Shown here: piece by piece, positions 25,792 through 36,706 of the stretch
Layout: each line of letters starts with the position of its first letter
Numbering within the stretch: the stretch's first letter is position 1
Source of the DNA: Rallus limicola
Taxonomy: Eukaryota; Chordata; Aves; Gruiformes; Rallidae
Assembly: GCA_022605955.1 (NCBI GenBank)
Contig: JAKCOZ010000005.1
Location: 46,986,950 to 47,050,949, forward strand
Direction: 5' to 3'
Length of the DNA: 64,000 nt
Translations under genes and position numbers: made by a program
Notes under the pieces: model-generated
The model's input: only the letters and a program-made list of their open reading frames with translations
The model's database searches: none
Told to the model about the DNA's origin: nothing

Positions 25792-28700
25792 TTTCTCTAT
25801 TTTTGTCATACTGCTTAACTATCAAAAAATTATGATAAAATTTCATAACTGTAAAGAAATACCTTTTTTCTCTATTCAACAAGAATAATTCCTTCTTAAT
25901 GCCTGCATCGTTATTTAGCACAACAGTAATACTCATCCCAACATCAAGGAAATTGTTTGATTTCTTGTTAAGTGGCAGACACTTTATATAGACCTTGTAC
26001 AACGTGCGACCCTAAATGATTTCTGAGCCACAGACCATATGTGAAGCGGTGCTATTGTCCACAGTTAGTCAGTCTTTCATTCACATCCCAGGTGGCTGCC
26101 ACTAAGATAACAAAAAGGGACTGAAACATAAGGAGAGCCTACCCAACATCTACAGAGAGGAGAAGAATGGGGAGGTATCAAATAATGAAAGCCTACACCT
26201 GCAAACATGTCATCTTGCACTGGTGAAATTTCTAAGGGAAGAATTATTGCTTTAATAATGCGTCATCCAGAGTTTTACTAAGTTAATGGTTTTCTGATGA
26301 ATACCTGGAAAAGATATGTGGGGAGCAGAGAGGTTCTGGCCTTTCCTGAGCTGCAGAGACATTACAGAACTGTTCTCTTTCACCAGAAGTCAACTGATAG
26401 TCATTGGACCCTGAGTGCTTGAAGAAATGCTTTTAATATGGGCCAGGAAAGGTTCTTCCTTGCCAAATGACAATCAAAGAGACTGAACAGGCCACACTAC
26501 GTCAGCCAGAGTGTCCCTATTAGTTACTCCAGAAGAGCGTCTGAGGAGATACAAAGGGAAAGCGTGAGAGTCAAGGGGAATTTCCGCCCTTGCTCCCAGA
26601 ACCACTGTTTTGAGGGTGGGCTTTTTTTTAGTTACTTTTTCAAAGGGTCTGGGTATCTATCAACTGTGTTCTAACACAGTTAGATCTATCCATCACCATA
26701 AGGAGAATGGAAGGTTTGGGCATCAGGAAGACAAATGCATAGAGATGAACATGGACAATTGCTTGCAGAGACTTGAGGATATTGCATAGGTTTAGAGAAA
26801 CAAAGAATGTCTGAGTGGGACCCCAATAAATTAATGAGCAGTACTTTATAAACAGTGGCACCACGTGCTGGCTTTCCAGTCAAGGTTAAATGAAGACACC
26901 ATGACTTTCTTTTAAGACGCCAGCTAAAAAGGAAACTAGTGTTTCAAACAGCAACTTTGGTTTAATTCCTTCATCTACTTTGCATTTCCTTTTAAGTAAG
27001 CCTCTTGAACCCTACTATTGCAAAAATAATTAACTGTACTCACATGTTTTAGACTCTAAACCTCCACCTAACCTGTAACTTACAGTTTGCCCACACTATG
27101 AATGTCACCATTTCTTCCTGTATATTTATATAGCAATGCATACAATAACAATTGTAATCCTAATTATATTTCAGATTGAAGACTTGCATTATTGCTGTAT
27201 TGAGTTGATGAAAAAGGCAAGGAAAATACAACTCTTAACAATTCAACTTCTTAAGCTTTATAAACAGAAATATATTTAGTATCCATTAAAAGTTTTGTTT
27301 TCCATTTAAATTGAATATTTGTATCAAAGAGGGAAGATACTGCTGTGGTTCAAGACTCCATTTATCTAGCTTCCCAAATCTCACTTTTCAACTCATTCTT
27401 TATATGACAATGGGACTAGTCAGGAGATCTTAACATCTCTGTATCAATATCTGTAAAACACAGGTTATAAACAGCCCTTCCCAATAATGCAAATTTTCAT
27501 AGAGAAGAAAAGAATAAAAGACTAGGAAATCTTCAGAGACAAAAGGAGATGGACTCAGTAAAAAAATCACAGGCAGTGTTATGTCTGTAAAACCCTAATG
27601 TCTGACTATGGCAAGGAATGTGTCATTAAATTAGGTGTAAATAATATTGAAGGCCCATTGATAATAGTAGTGGTCTTTGGAATGACAATACACTTGTGAA
27701 TATCAAGAAGTAAAGTAATTGCTTTTGTGCAGAAATAAACGAAGTGAGGCTGTGCATTTGCCAAATGCATTGTAGCAAAGTAGATGGGATTTTAGTGCTG
27801 AAAATCTGCTTGAGAAATTAATCAGCCCAATAAAACTGGTGACAGGCAGACCAATAAAGAGTAAAGCATATAAGCAAGTGCAAAGTATGTAAGGGTATTT
27901 TCTTAAAATGGCTTTCTGGAGGTCCAAAAAAGAGTTACAGTAACAATCTGAAGCTCAAGGTAGAGTGTTATCATCTCATACACTTGCATTCCAGTGTTCT
28001 TCTTTGAAATGTAAACATGAGGAACTGAGAGAAAAGAACTAGGGAAAGAGGCATTGCCACCAGTGTGGCAAAATAAAGAATCCATTGAACCAAAAATGTC
28101 CTATGAAACATAAAATAAAAGGGAGTCAGATAACTAACCAGAGAAAGGGTTAAAAAAGACATATCTACAAAATATAGGAGTAAATGGAAAATAAAAGGCT
28201 CACTAGTGAAAACAAAAATGTCAGTAGATAATATTAATACAACTACACAATTACAATCAACACCTCGGGAACCTTTTTCTGCATACACTGTAGGCAAATG
28301 CTACAGCCAGTCAGAGAAAACCCATCCTCTGATGTCCTTTTTCAACTGGTAAAGGATCTCAATTTATAGACTGAAATTCTGGTTCTATTGATCACTGTGT
28401 GATTTTTGCTATTCATTTTGACAGTTTCCAGAGTTTCATCCAACAGGCATATTCCTTTGGGGTAGAGAATTCACTTTAACTTCCAGTGTGATATTAGTAT
28501 TTATCAGGGAGAGGATGACGTCACTCTTCTGTCTCTTAAACCATAGCGGATAGCAAGGATTTGCCTGTAAGCCTGTATTTCAGACATCACTAGAAAGGGC
28601 TGTCAAGTTCATCTCCTCTCTAGGCTGCACTGAGGTCAGTCCAGCAGCTTGGCTATGACTGCAGAACCAAATGAATCCTCAGAAAGAAATATTTCATGTT

Positions 28701-30155
28701 GTCAGGTCATTATTTTAAAAAACAAAGCTGCTTTTTTTTCTCTTTAGAGCAATAACCGACACACATGAAATGAGTTAGCCAGGCTTTATAGGGGGAATTA
28801 ATACATTTTATAACCCCAGCTGGTACATTCTGAGAGGCAAACAGAAAAGGCATGATATTGCCGAAACTTTATTTGGAAGAAAGAATAAAGAGGCTTCGTT
28901 TTTGCTGTTTTCTTTCCCCAGCCGTACCACTTGGCCTAATAGCAGTTCTCTTGCCCTGCCAATGTTGACTATTTATATTCTTATGCTTTCAAAGCTACAA
29001 TACCTCTGTCAAAATATATGCTAAGGAAGTTGTGTGTCCTTCCATGTTTGGATACCACTGTATATGGTTGTCTTCAGTTTGGTAATAACCTAAAAACTTA
29101 TCCTATTCCTAATCTTTCACATCAATGCTTTCCAGAGGTGTATTTTAGAAGTAATGGCTCTTTGTATCATATAATCTAAACTAAAGTTTCACAACAAAAT
29201 GTATGAAGCAACATAGCAAGTGATTATGGAATAAACCATAAGTAGAAACTAACTTTCTCTCCTGTCACACAGAATTTGGATTATACCTTGCTGCCTGAGG
29301 ATTTATATACCTTCAGATAAATGTCTACCTTTTGTGATTCCTATTGATCTTTTAGACCTTCAGATTGTTTTGTGACAATGAGCTCCACATGCAATTCACT
29401 GTGTATAAAAATCACTGCTTTTGATCAGTTTTGAATTTATTTGCTTTCTGTGACATTTGAGTTTTTCATTTTAATTATGAATGTAGAAATTGGAGCACCT
29501 GGCAATCATTTTACTATCCATGGTTTTGTGCATGTTTTTTCTAAATGTAATCTCTTCTTTCTGCTGCCTCTTCTTAAAGAGGACCTTTAACTAATTTTAG
29601 TTCCTTTTTCCTAAAAAATTTATGTTTCTCCCTGGTGTTGGCAAGATGAACATAAGAATTTTTTCAGTAGTCTAGACCAGAGTTACATCATCACAGAAAT
29701 TAAATATTTTCTACCAACTTTTTTGATCACAGAGCTGTTCAACAAATCTTCCAACTAGGTTTTCCATAAGGGTTTCTATTCAGTTTGTGTCTTTCCCCCA
29801 AAAATAAATTTGACTTCTTGCCACAAAGTATATTTGGATTTGTCAGTATTTAATTTTGCCTTCACTTGTCCTATAGCTTCATCCAGCTCCATTAGTTTCC
29901 CTTCTAATTTATCCTCTCTTTATTTTTCCTGAAAAAGTTTGTGAAACCTCTAAGGTTTGGGGTTTTGTTTTCCTTTACTCTTCACCTGCTTTTCCTACCT
30001 TATTTCTAAAGTATGACTCACTAGTCACTGTGCTAATCTATATTATTAACCTTTAACCTCTTGGAAGATTTAGTCTTACAATTTCTTTTTCTTAGCTTGG
30101 TTTGAATGACAACAAAACTTCTTTCTCACTCCTTTCTGACTTCTTGATTCAGCTA

Positions 30156-30200
30156 ATAGGACCTCATCTTCTATGCTCTGCAGAGAAGATGAGGTCCTAT
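30156..30200. repeat. Perfect 17-bp inverted repeat (hairpin 1 of a pair)
   Basis: ATAGGACCTCATCTTCT (30156-30172) and AGAAGATGAGGTCCTAT (30184-30200) are exact complements around an 11-nt loop. The arms show no substitution, which points to a recent origin or ongoing correction. Hairpin 2 begins at the next base. Confidence 0.85.
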
Positions 30201-30240
30201 ACTACATATATGCTATGTATACTACATAGCATATGTAGTA
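30200..30240. repeat. Second inverted repeat (hairpin 2 of a pair)
   Basis: TACTACATATATGCTATGTA (30200-30219) pairs with TACATAGCATATGTAGTA (30223-30240), with a 2-nt bulge in the left arm and a 3-nt loop. It abuts hairpin 1, giving a double cruciform-forming site of about 85 bp. Confidence 0.8.
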
Positions 30241-30983
30241 TATGAAGCCATCTGGAATGACTTGGAGAACACTGATTTTAAGAAACATTTTGAGACTCAA
30301 ATATTGTGGAATTGCTCACTATTCAACCTTGTCTCTGTGCCTGAAATGACCATGGAGCATACTGCTTTGTATGCATTTCCACACACGTGAATTTCTTCTA
30401 GTGCAGGATAATACTTGCATATCCCTTCAAAGCCACCCTTGAATTTTTTGAAAGTGTTTCTAACATTAATCTTGTCTATTCTGTGTGCAGAGGTGAAGAT
30501 ACCTCTTCAACATTCCTACACCTCTAGTTTGAAATCCAAGGTTAGCTTCTTTTCAGCTACATAGTCAGAACTCCTTGACCCTCAACAGAATCTGTTCTAC
30601 AGCCTCCTACCCTAAAAGTATGACCTTTTCTTCTTACACTTAGATGTATAATTTTATTATTGACTATAATAATGCTCTTTCAAAAAACTAAAAGATAGAT
30701 CACATTGTGTGTTCTGATCTCAATGTTTCCTGCACTGTGAATGTTTGTGTTATCCATGAATTAATCACAAGTCAAAAAGTTTTCCTTGCAGTCAACAGTT
30801 AAAGATCTCATACTATTGGGCCTGATTCCCTTTCAAACACCCATTAGAGAGCTGTAAGTTAGTTATATATTCACTCAAAAAATGTTTTATTGCTATTGTA
30901 TAGTTCCATAAATGTTTTAAAAAGAAAGCATCGTCATGTTCAATCAAATATCTTTAAAAGTATGTTATAGCTAATATTGGATT
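30241..30983. other. Non-coding stretch, no gene seen
   Basis: AT-rich unique DNA between the double hairpin and the LTR. No open frame of note. Confidence 0.55.
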
Positions 30984-31873
30984 TGTGTGGCAAGGTTTTG
31001 GTAGTCATGGGGGGTGATGGATGGACTACTGGGGTGGCTTTTGTGAGAAGCGGCTAGAAGCTTCCCCCATGTCCAACAGACCCAATGACAGCCAGCTCCA
31101 AGATGGATCTGCCGCTGGCCAAGGCCAAGCCCATCAGTGATGGTTGTAGCACCTGTGGGATAATGTATTTAAGAAGGGGAAAAAAAAAAAAACAAACCAA
31201 CATCAAGAGCAATTGCAGCCAGAGAGAGCAGTGAGAACATCTAAGAACAACTCTGTAGTGCAGAAGGAAAAGGCAGGAGGTACTCCAGGCATTGGAGAAG
31301 AGATTCCCCTGCAGCCTGTGAAGAAGACCATGGTGAGGCAGGCTGTCCCCCTGCAGCCAATGGAGGTTGATGGTGAAGCAGAAACCCACCTGCAGCCCAC
31401 AGAAGACCCCAGGCCAAAGGAAGTGGATGCACCTGAAGGAGGCTGCAACCCAGTGGGAAGTTTATGCTGGAGCAGGCTCCTGGCAGGACCTGCATCTCAT
31501 GGACAGGGGAGTCAGGAAGCAGATTTTCTGGCAGAACTTGTGACCCCATGGGGGACCCATGCTGGAGCAGTCTGGTTCTTGAGGTCTGTATCTTGTGGAA
31601 GGGATCCATGCTGGGGCAGTTTGTGTACTGCAGCCTGTGGGAAGGAGTCATGTTAGAGATGTATGTCAAGGACTGTCTTCTGTGGGAGCAAAGATTTTTT
31701 TTAAGATTTGGTTTTATTTCTCATTATTTCTTAGTATCATACTGTTATTTGATTGGTAACTAATGAAACTAGTGAGGGTACTTGGTGAGTGATCTCTCCC
31801 TGTCCTTATCTTGACCTAGGAGACGTTAGTTATATTTTCTGTCTCTTGCCCAGCTGAGGTTCATAGCAGTGAT
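30984..31873 (+). mobile_element. Solo LTR of an endogenous retrovirus, 5' part
   Basis: The plus strand carries a long terminal repeat that I recognise as widespread in bird genomes (ERVL-like by my recollection). It starts near TGTGGCAAGGTTTTGG. It includes 'AGAAGCTTCCCCCATGTCC', a TATTTAAG box-like site (31167-31174) before an A-run (31180-31192), and a region of reiterated motifs with ATGCTGGAGCAG at 31464 and 31559 and ATGCTGGGGCAG at 31608 (spacing 95 and 49). It continues to 'GGTGAGTGATCTCTCCCTG' and 'GCCCAGCTGAGG'. It is interrupted by CR1 at 31874 and resumes at 33035. No gag, pol or env was seen, so it looks like a solo LTR. The 147-codon plus-strand frame (31213-31656) and 142-codon minus-strand frame inside it reflect the internal repeats and are not genes. 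The exact 5' end and the host duplication were not resolved. Confidence 0.75.
31868..31873 (+). repeat. Candidate target-site duplication, left copy
   Basis: AGTGAT directly precedes the tail end of the inserted CR1 and recurs at 33029-33034 on the other side. Undisturbed copies of this LTR, as I recall them, have a single similar word here. Confidence 0.5.
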
Positions 31874-33028
31874 CATAGAAGCATAGAATGGCACGGATTG
31901 GAAAGGACCCCAAGGATCATAGTTCCAACCCCCCTGCCACAGTCAGGGCCACCAACCTTCAGGCCTGGATCTACACAAGGTTGCCCAGGGCCCCATCCAA
32001 CCTGGCCTTGAACACCTCCAGGGACAGGGCATCCACCACCTCTCTGGACAGCCTGTTCCAGCACCTCACCACTCTCTCTGTAAAAAACTTCCTCCTAATA
32101 TCCAATTTAAACCTTCCTTCCTCTAGCTTTAATCCATTCTGCCTTGTCCTGCCGTTGTCTACCCTTTTAAAATGTTGATTCCCCTCCTGTTTTTATTCTC
32201 CCTTCAGGTACTGAAAGGCTGCAATGAGGTCCCCCCACAGCCTTCTCTTCTCCAGGCTGAACAAGCCCAGCTCCCCCAGCCTCTCTTCATAAGGGAGGTG
32301 CTCCAGCCCTCTAATCATCTTCATGGCCCTCCTCTGAACCCTCTCCAACAGTTCTACATCTTTCTTGTATTGCAGGCCCCAGATCTGGACACAGGACTCC
32401 AGATGGGGCTTCATGAGGGCAGAGTAGAGAGGGACAATCACTTCCCTGTCCCTGCTGGCCACACCTCCTGGTATCCAGCCCAGGATACCATTGGCCTTCC
32501 AAGCTGCAGGAGCACACTGCTGGTTCATGTTAAATTTCTCATCCATCATGACACCCAGGTCCTTCTCAGCAGGGCTACTCTCCAGGAGCTCTTCTCCCAG
32601 TCTGTAACTATGACTGGGATTCTTCTGGTCCAAGTGCAACACCTTACACTTGGCAGTGTTGAACCTCATTAGGTTCACCCGGGCCCACCTTTCCAGGCTG
32701 TCAAGATCCTTCTGGATGGCTTCCTTTCCTTCTGTGGTGTCAACCACACCACTCAGCTTGGTGTCATCTGCAAACTTGCTGAGGGTGCACTCAATTCCAT
32801 CATCAGTGTCATTGATAAAGATGTTAAAGAGCATCGGTCCCAAGACAGACCCCTCGGGGACCCCGCTTGTCATTGGCCTCCACCTGGACATAGACCCATT
32901 GACCACCACCCTTTGTCTACATTGGGTCAACCAGTTTCTTACCCACTGGATGGTCCACCCATCAAATGCACATCTTTCCAATTTAGAAATAAGGATGTGG
33001 TGGGGGACTGTGTCAAAGGCCTTGCACA
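31874..33028 (-). mobile_element. CR1 LINE, 5'-truncated, inserted into the LTR
   Basis: This copy is on the minus strand. Its 3' end lies at 31874, where CATAGAAGCATAGAATGG is the complement of the CR1 tail. The 3' UTR and the C-terminal half of ORF2 reverse transcriptase follow. The minus strand is open from the insertion edge through the RT C-terminus with no stop or frameshift (ORF 33065-32193). It starts with [17 protein letters not shown], followed by [19 protein letters not shown] and then FADDTKL, the RT active-site block (normally F-A-D-D). The core catalytic DD is present. The element is about 1155 bp long and lacks the ORF2 N-terminal endonuclease and the 5' UTR, so it cannot be autonomous. 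The open frame suggests a fairly young insertion. The first dozen codons of that ORF (up to LLHH) come from the LTR and duplication, not from CR1. Confidence 0.93.
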
Positions 33029-33034
33029 AGTGAT
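33029..33034 (+). repeat. Candidate target-site duplication, right copy
   Basis: AGTGAT matches the left copy at 31868-31873. A 6-bp match could be chance, but it falls exactly where the LTR sequence resumes. Confidence 0.5.
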
Positions 33035-33086
33035 GTAGCAGCTTTGGTGAGCACCTGGCCTCCATCCTGGGTCAGCCCACCACACA
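33035..33086 (+). mobile_element. Solo LTR, 3' end after the CR1 insertion
   Basis: GTAGCAGCTTTGGTGAGCAC, then CCATCCTGGGTCAGCCCACC and a terminal ACA, is the 3' end of the LTR that begins at 30984. The continuation on the far side of the CR1 shows that the LTR was in place first. Confidence 0.7.
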
Positions 33087-34254
33087 GCTGCTCTTAAAAT
33101 CACCAGGCCTTTGGGGAATGCTGGCCAGACTGTGAAGCTGATGTAGTTGATGGGGATAGAAACAGAACAGTACTTTTTACCAGAGTGATGATATGTTATA
33201 CAACTTTGAAAAAAAACCCCAGTTTGATTCTTTCCTTCCTTCCTTCCTTCCTTCCTTCCAACCTGCTGTGATAATCCATTTTCAGCTAAGTCTTGCATAG
33301 TTACAATTATTAAGCAGTGATATTCAGGCTCTGTAAGGACTATGTAATCATTCCTTCTGCAGGTGTCCTTTGGTCCTGACCCCTCTCTGTTCACATTAGG
33401 CACCTGGCTGAAGCACACTCTTGTTTTCTTTGGGAATGAACAACTGAGTTTTTCTCCCATAAAAAGGATTACAGGACAACAGGATGAGAGAGAGTAAAAT
33501 CCAAAGTCTCATGGAACAGAGAATCAGGTTTACTGGGGACTTGTATGTGGGCATAGAAACATAGAAATTTGCCTGAAATTAATATCAGGCAAAAGAAGAC
33601 ATAAATGCTTCTACTTAAATATATGGCTAATTCAGAAGGAAAGCAGTTTGGAAGAGGAAATACTAAAATAAATAATGGAAAAGTGTTATCAGATAAACAG
33701 CTTGAAGGCAAAACATCATTAAGAAAGAACTACTGAAATTCCCATTCAAAATTCTTGAGTAAGTTATGCCAACTTAAAATAAAAATGTATTTTTAAAGGA
33801 TAAACAATGTAAAAACAAGGCCTATTCCTAACAAAGAGAGCTTTTACTGAAGGAACCGAAAGGAATGGAAGTATGCCTTATTAAGAAAAAAAAAATGTGA
33901 CAAGATTTTTTGGGAACATTTTTTTAAACTATCTGAACCAAAAGATTACAAGTCACTTCTAATTAATAACTTACGTAGATAGTTTTAAACAGGCTGCTGC
34001 TTTGAAGATATTCTTAACCTCTATATTCTGTAGTTTAGTTAAATAAATGATGAAATAAATATAAGGCTGTAAAGTTCTGAACATTTATCAAAATGTTTCA
34101 AATCAATGCTGGGCAAGCTATTAATAACCAAAGTCATAGGAGCAGGCTATTTTTAACCAAAGGGAATTCTTAACATTCTTTATCATTAGAAATTAAAGTA
34201 TCTAATTTTGGGAGAAATTATGCAAATCGGGTTGTCTACAAAAGTTGTTAGTTG
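33087..34254. other. Non-coding stretch, no gene seen
   Basis: Contains a (TTCC)n tract at 33231-33259 and otherwise AT-rich unique DNA. Confidence 0.6.
33231..33259 (+). repeat. (TTCC)n microsatellite
   Basis: About seven TTCC units, 145 bases beyond the LTR end. It creates the KEGRKEGRK-like antisense peptide, which is not a gene. Confidence 0.9.
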
Positions 34255-34302
34255 TTTTCTATCCTGGAGCCAGGTTTTCTCCCATGGCTCCAGGATAGAA
34301 AA
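34255..34302. repeat. Perfect 18-bp inverted repeat
   Basis: TTTTCTATCCTGGAGCCA (34255-34272) and TGGCTCCAGGATAGAAAA (34285-34302) are exact complements around a 12-nt loop. No mobile element edge or gene was seen here. Confidence 0.85.
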
Positions 34303-36055
34303 GCTACATCATCCTTTTCTTGTAAGAAATCAAGGGGTCAGATTAATGTAGACTCCACAGCATGTGCCCTGCTCCCTGATTCCAACAAAAAAGTTCTCCA
34401 TGCCCACGACAAGAGCTGTAACTGGACAGTTTTCAAGGCATTTCAGGGCTGAGAGGCTCAAGTGCAGTGCTCGTGCTGATGATGGGCAGGAGGGTGACGG
34501 GCAGCAGGGTTTTGGGGTGATTGGAATCTTTCTCTATGGGAGAGACAAGTCTGTGGGGGATGCTGGAAGCCTGACCAGCTCACACATGATGAGATCCCAG
34601 GGAAACCACCATCATCACCATTTACCTTCTGGTCCTAAAGTTACTTCCCTCTTACCCTCAAACACTATCTGTCACAATTGTACCATCCAGTTTTGGAATA
34701 CCCAAAGAATAAGGAAGAGTGGTGACTCCAAGCACATGCAAGTACTTGTCTGCCTGCATTTGTTTCATTACCTAATACATTACAAAAGGACAATGTCCCA
34801 CAGTGAGTTTTTGCAAGAATAGGCTCCCAAATCCTACTGCTCTGCCTTTGTCTTCGCATCTCAGTAACCAATAGTTCCACAGTGGCCTTAATGCATTATG
34901 CTTTGATTGTAATAGCACAAGTATCATTAGACTTTCCTACTTACAGTGTTTGTCACAACCCTCAAATCGCATTTTTCACAAATAAATAAAACCCAGTGAT
35001 AGATATTTTCAGGTTTTCTGTTATGCCAGAAGTGCATGAAAAGCTGTAACTTTTTTGTTTGGTTTTTTTTCCCCCACAACTTTTGATATTTTGAGAGGTA
35101 AAGTGTTAATATAAAACAGTAACATGGCTGTCACTTAAATTTTAATGTGTTCTATTAAGTAGAAACAGGTGAAAATGTATCACTGAATAAAGAGAATTTA
35201 TTCAAACTACTGTAGGCCAAAAGTGAACATGCAACACCCCAATACACCAGTTGTAAATAAAAAATACAGAAAATATCAAGAGAAGCAGAGCTGTGCAAAG
35301 GTCTGCCAAATCAGGTATTTTTGGAAATACAGAAAACAACTGGAAAATATTTTAATGGTGCACCTATCAACTGTGAAAGTAATGGATGACAATGGAAAGC
35401 AAGATAATCAAAAGGAGATTTATTTCTGACAGTAGCAAGTTCTGCTTCACTTTTACTGAAGTTAATAGTTTCCAGTTAATCCAGACACAGTAATTTTACT
35501 GTAAAACTGCATTACAGGGATTTGAGTGCTGTACTTGTCATAGAAATGTAAGATATTTTTAACTTTGAGCTATAAAAGGAAAGTGCAAATATAGAATGTC
35601 TGTAACTGAACAAAGTCTGAACTGCATCAGCCTTGCAGTTCAGAGAGGCTGTCAGTCTGGGGCTATGGCTGGCAGAAATGGCACCAATGGCTGGAATACT
35701 CGGGACAAAATTCAGACAAGACAGTTGAATTTGTCACATGGTGAGGTCATCCCTTGTAGACCAAAGTTTTGACAGTGATTGAATTAAACCTAACATAATG
35801 ATAATCACATGCCTGGACACGACAGCGTATTTTGCAAATTACTTGGGAGAGTCTGAAAGCACCAAATTCTGTATGTCCTTGATCAACAGGATGGCAACAG
35901 CACCACAAGTTCAGCTGAGAGGTTGATGCTGTATCAGAAGAGAGTTATGCAGCAAAAAGGACATTGTTATTTTAAGTCTGACACCAGATCACAAGCTCTG
36001 GGAGTCCAGAAACATTGTTATCAGCACATAAAGGCCAAGCGATGGAAAGCAGTCC

Positions 36056-36080
36056 AGAAACTAGGTGTTCCCTAGTTTCT
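36056..36080. repeat. Perfect 10-bp inverted repeat
   Basis: AGAAACTAGG (36056-36065) and CCTAGTTTCT (36071-36080) pair exactly around a 5-nt loop. Confidence 0.65.
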
Positions 36081-36628
36081 TCTTCCTGTCATTCAAGAGG
36101 AACATACACATGCTTTGGAAATTTTTTTTATGACTATGAGGTTCATAAGCTATATAAAGTGTGAAATAACATGAAATAACAACAAAAAGGTATTAGTGTT
36201 ACAATTTATTGTCAACTTGTCTGCTCTAGGAAGAAAAAGGTGTACAGAGAGATTTGTGGAAATAGGTAATTCTTTAAGGCTAATGAGTGCCTAATTTAGT
36301 TGCTGACAGATAGACCTGAGTGACATTCATGCAAAACTGGCCACTGAAAAAAAGGGCTCCTCACTTTAAATTATTTTAGGAAACTGAGGAGTGAAATAAA
36401 CAGTCACCCATGCTTTGAGGTATTATGACAGTAAGCACAAGTCTGAGTTGTCCCTCAGTGCCTCAGGAAAGCTCATCCCATGCTCTCAACTAATTAATAC
36501 CTTCACCTTTAAGAATCTTGCAGCTCAGTAACTTTACATTCCTGACCAGACTGCACATTGTGTTCTTAAAGTTATTTTCTCTCAGATAACAAAGATTATC
36601 CAATACTTTAACACTCATAATAATTTAA

Positions 36629-36652
36629 TTTTCTAGTCTTAGGACTAGAAAA
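36629..36652. repeat. Perfect 10-bp inverted repeat
   Basis: TTTTCTAGTC (36629-36638) pairs with GACTAGAAAA (36643-36652) around a 4-nt loop. Confidence 0.65.
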
Positions 36653-36662
36653 TAGTCCTAAT

Positions 36663-36706
36663 AGTTCAAGAAAAGATAGAAACTAGAAACAGTTCAGGAA
36701 AAGATA
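36663..36706 (+). repeat. Short direct repeat, 28-bp period
   Basis: AGTTCAAGAAAAGATA (36663-36678) recurs as AGTTCAGGAAAAGATA (36691-36706). It is a local duplication next to the hairpin at 36629. Confidence 0.6.

Larger units (their letters stand above)
20758..30155. other. Long non-coding stretch, no gene seen
   Basis: AT-rich unique DNA. Seen in it: a TG run at 23569-23582, a 24-bp tandem duplication at 25745-25791, and T/A-rich patches at 21745-21780. The open frames (up to 108 codons at 27971-28297, minus) look like chance: they are rich in hydrophobic residues encoded by A/T runs, without flanking splice signals that make sense. The pyrimidine-rich 29.5-30.1 kb segment may hold another very old LINE remnant, but I could not establish this. 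Confidence 0.5.

Noticed and set aside
29500..30100. Pyrimidine-rich segment resembling the complement of an old LINE
   Set aside because: Isolated phrases look familiar, but I could not order them along any element.
31213..31669. 147-codon plus and 142-codon minus open frames in the LTR
   Set aside because: They arise from the GC-rich reiterated motif in the LTR. No retroviral gene is normally coded there and both strands are open at once.
32172..32672. 166-codon plus-strand open frame
   Set aside because: Antisense of the nested CR1; same kind of artefact as at 5.9 kb.
34364..34822. 152-codon plus-strand open frame
   Set aside because: No domain, unusual composition (histidine run), no splice context, and it lies among unique AT-rich DNA.
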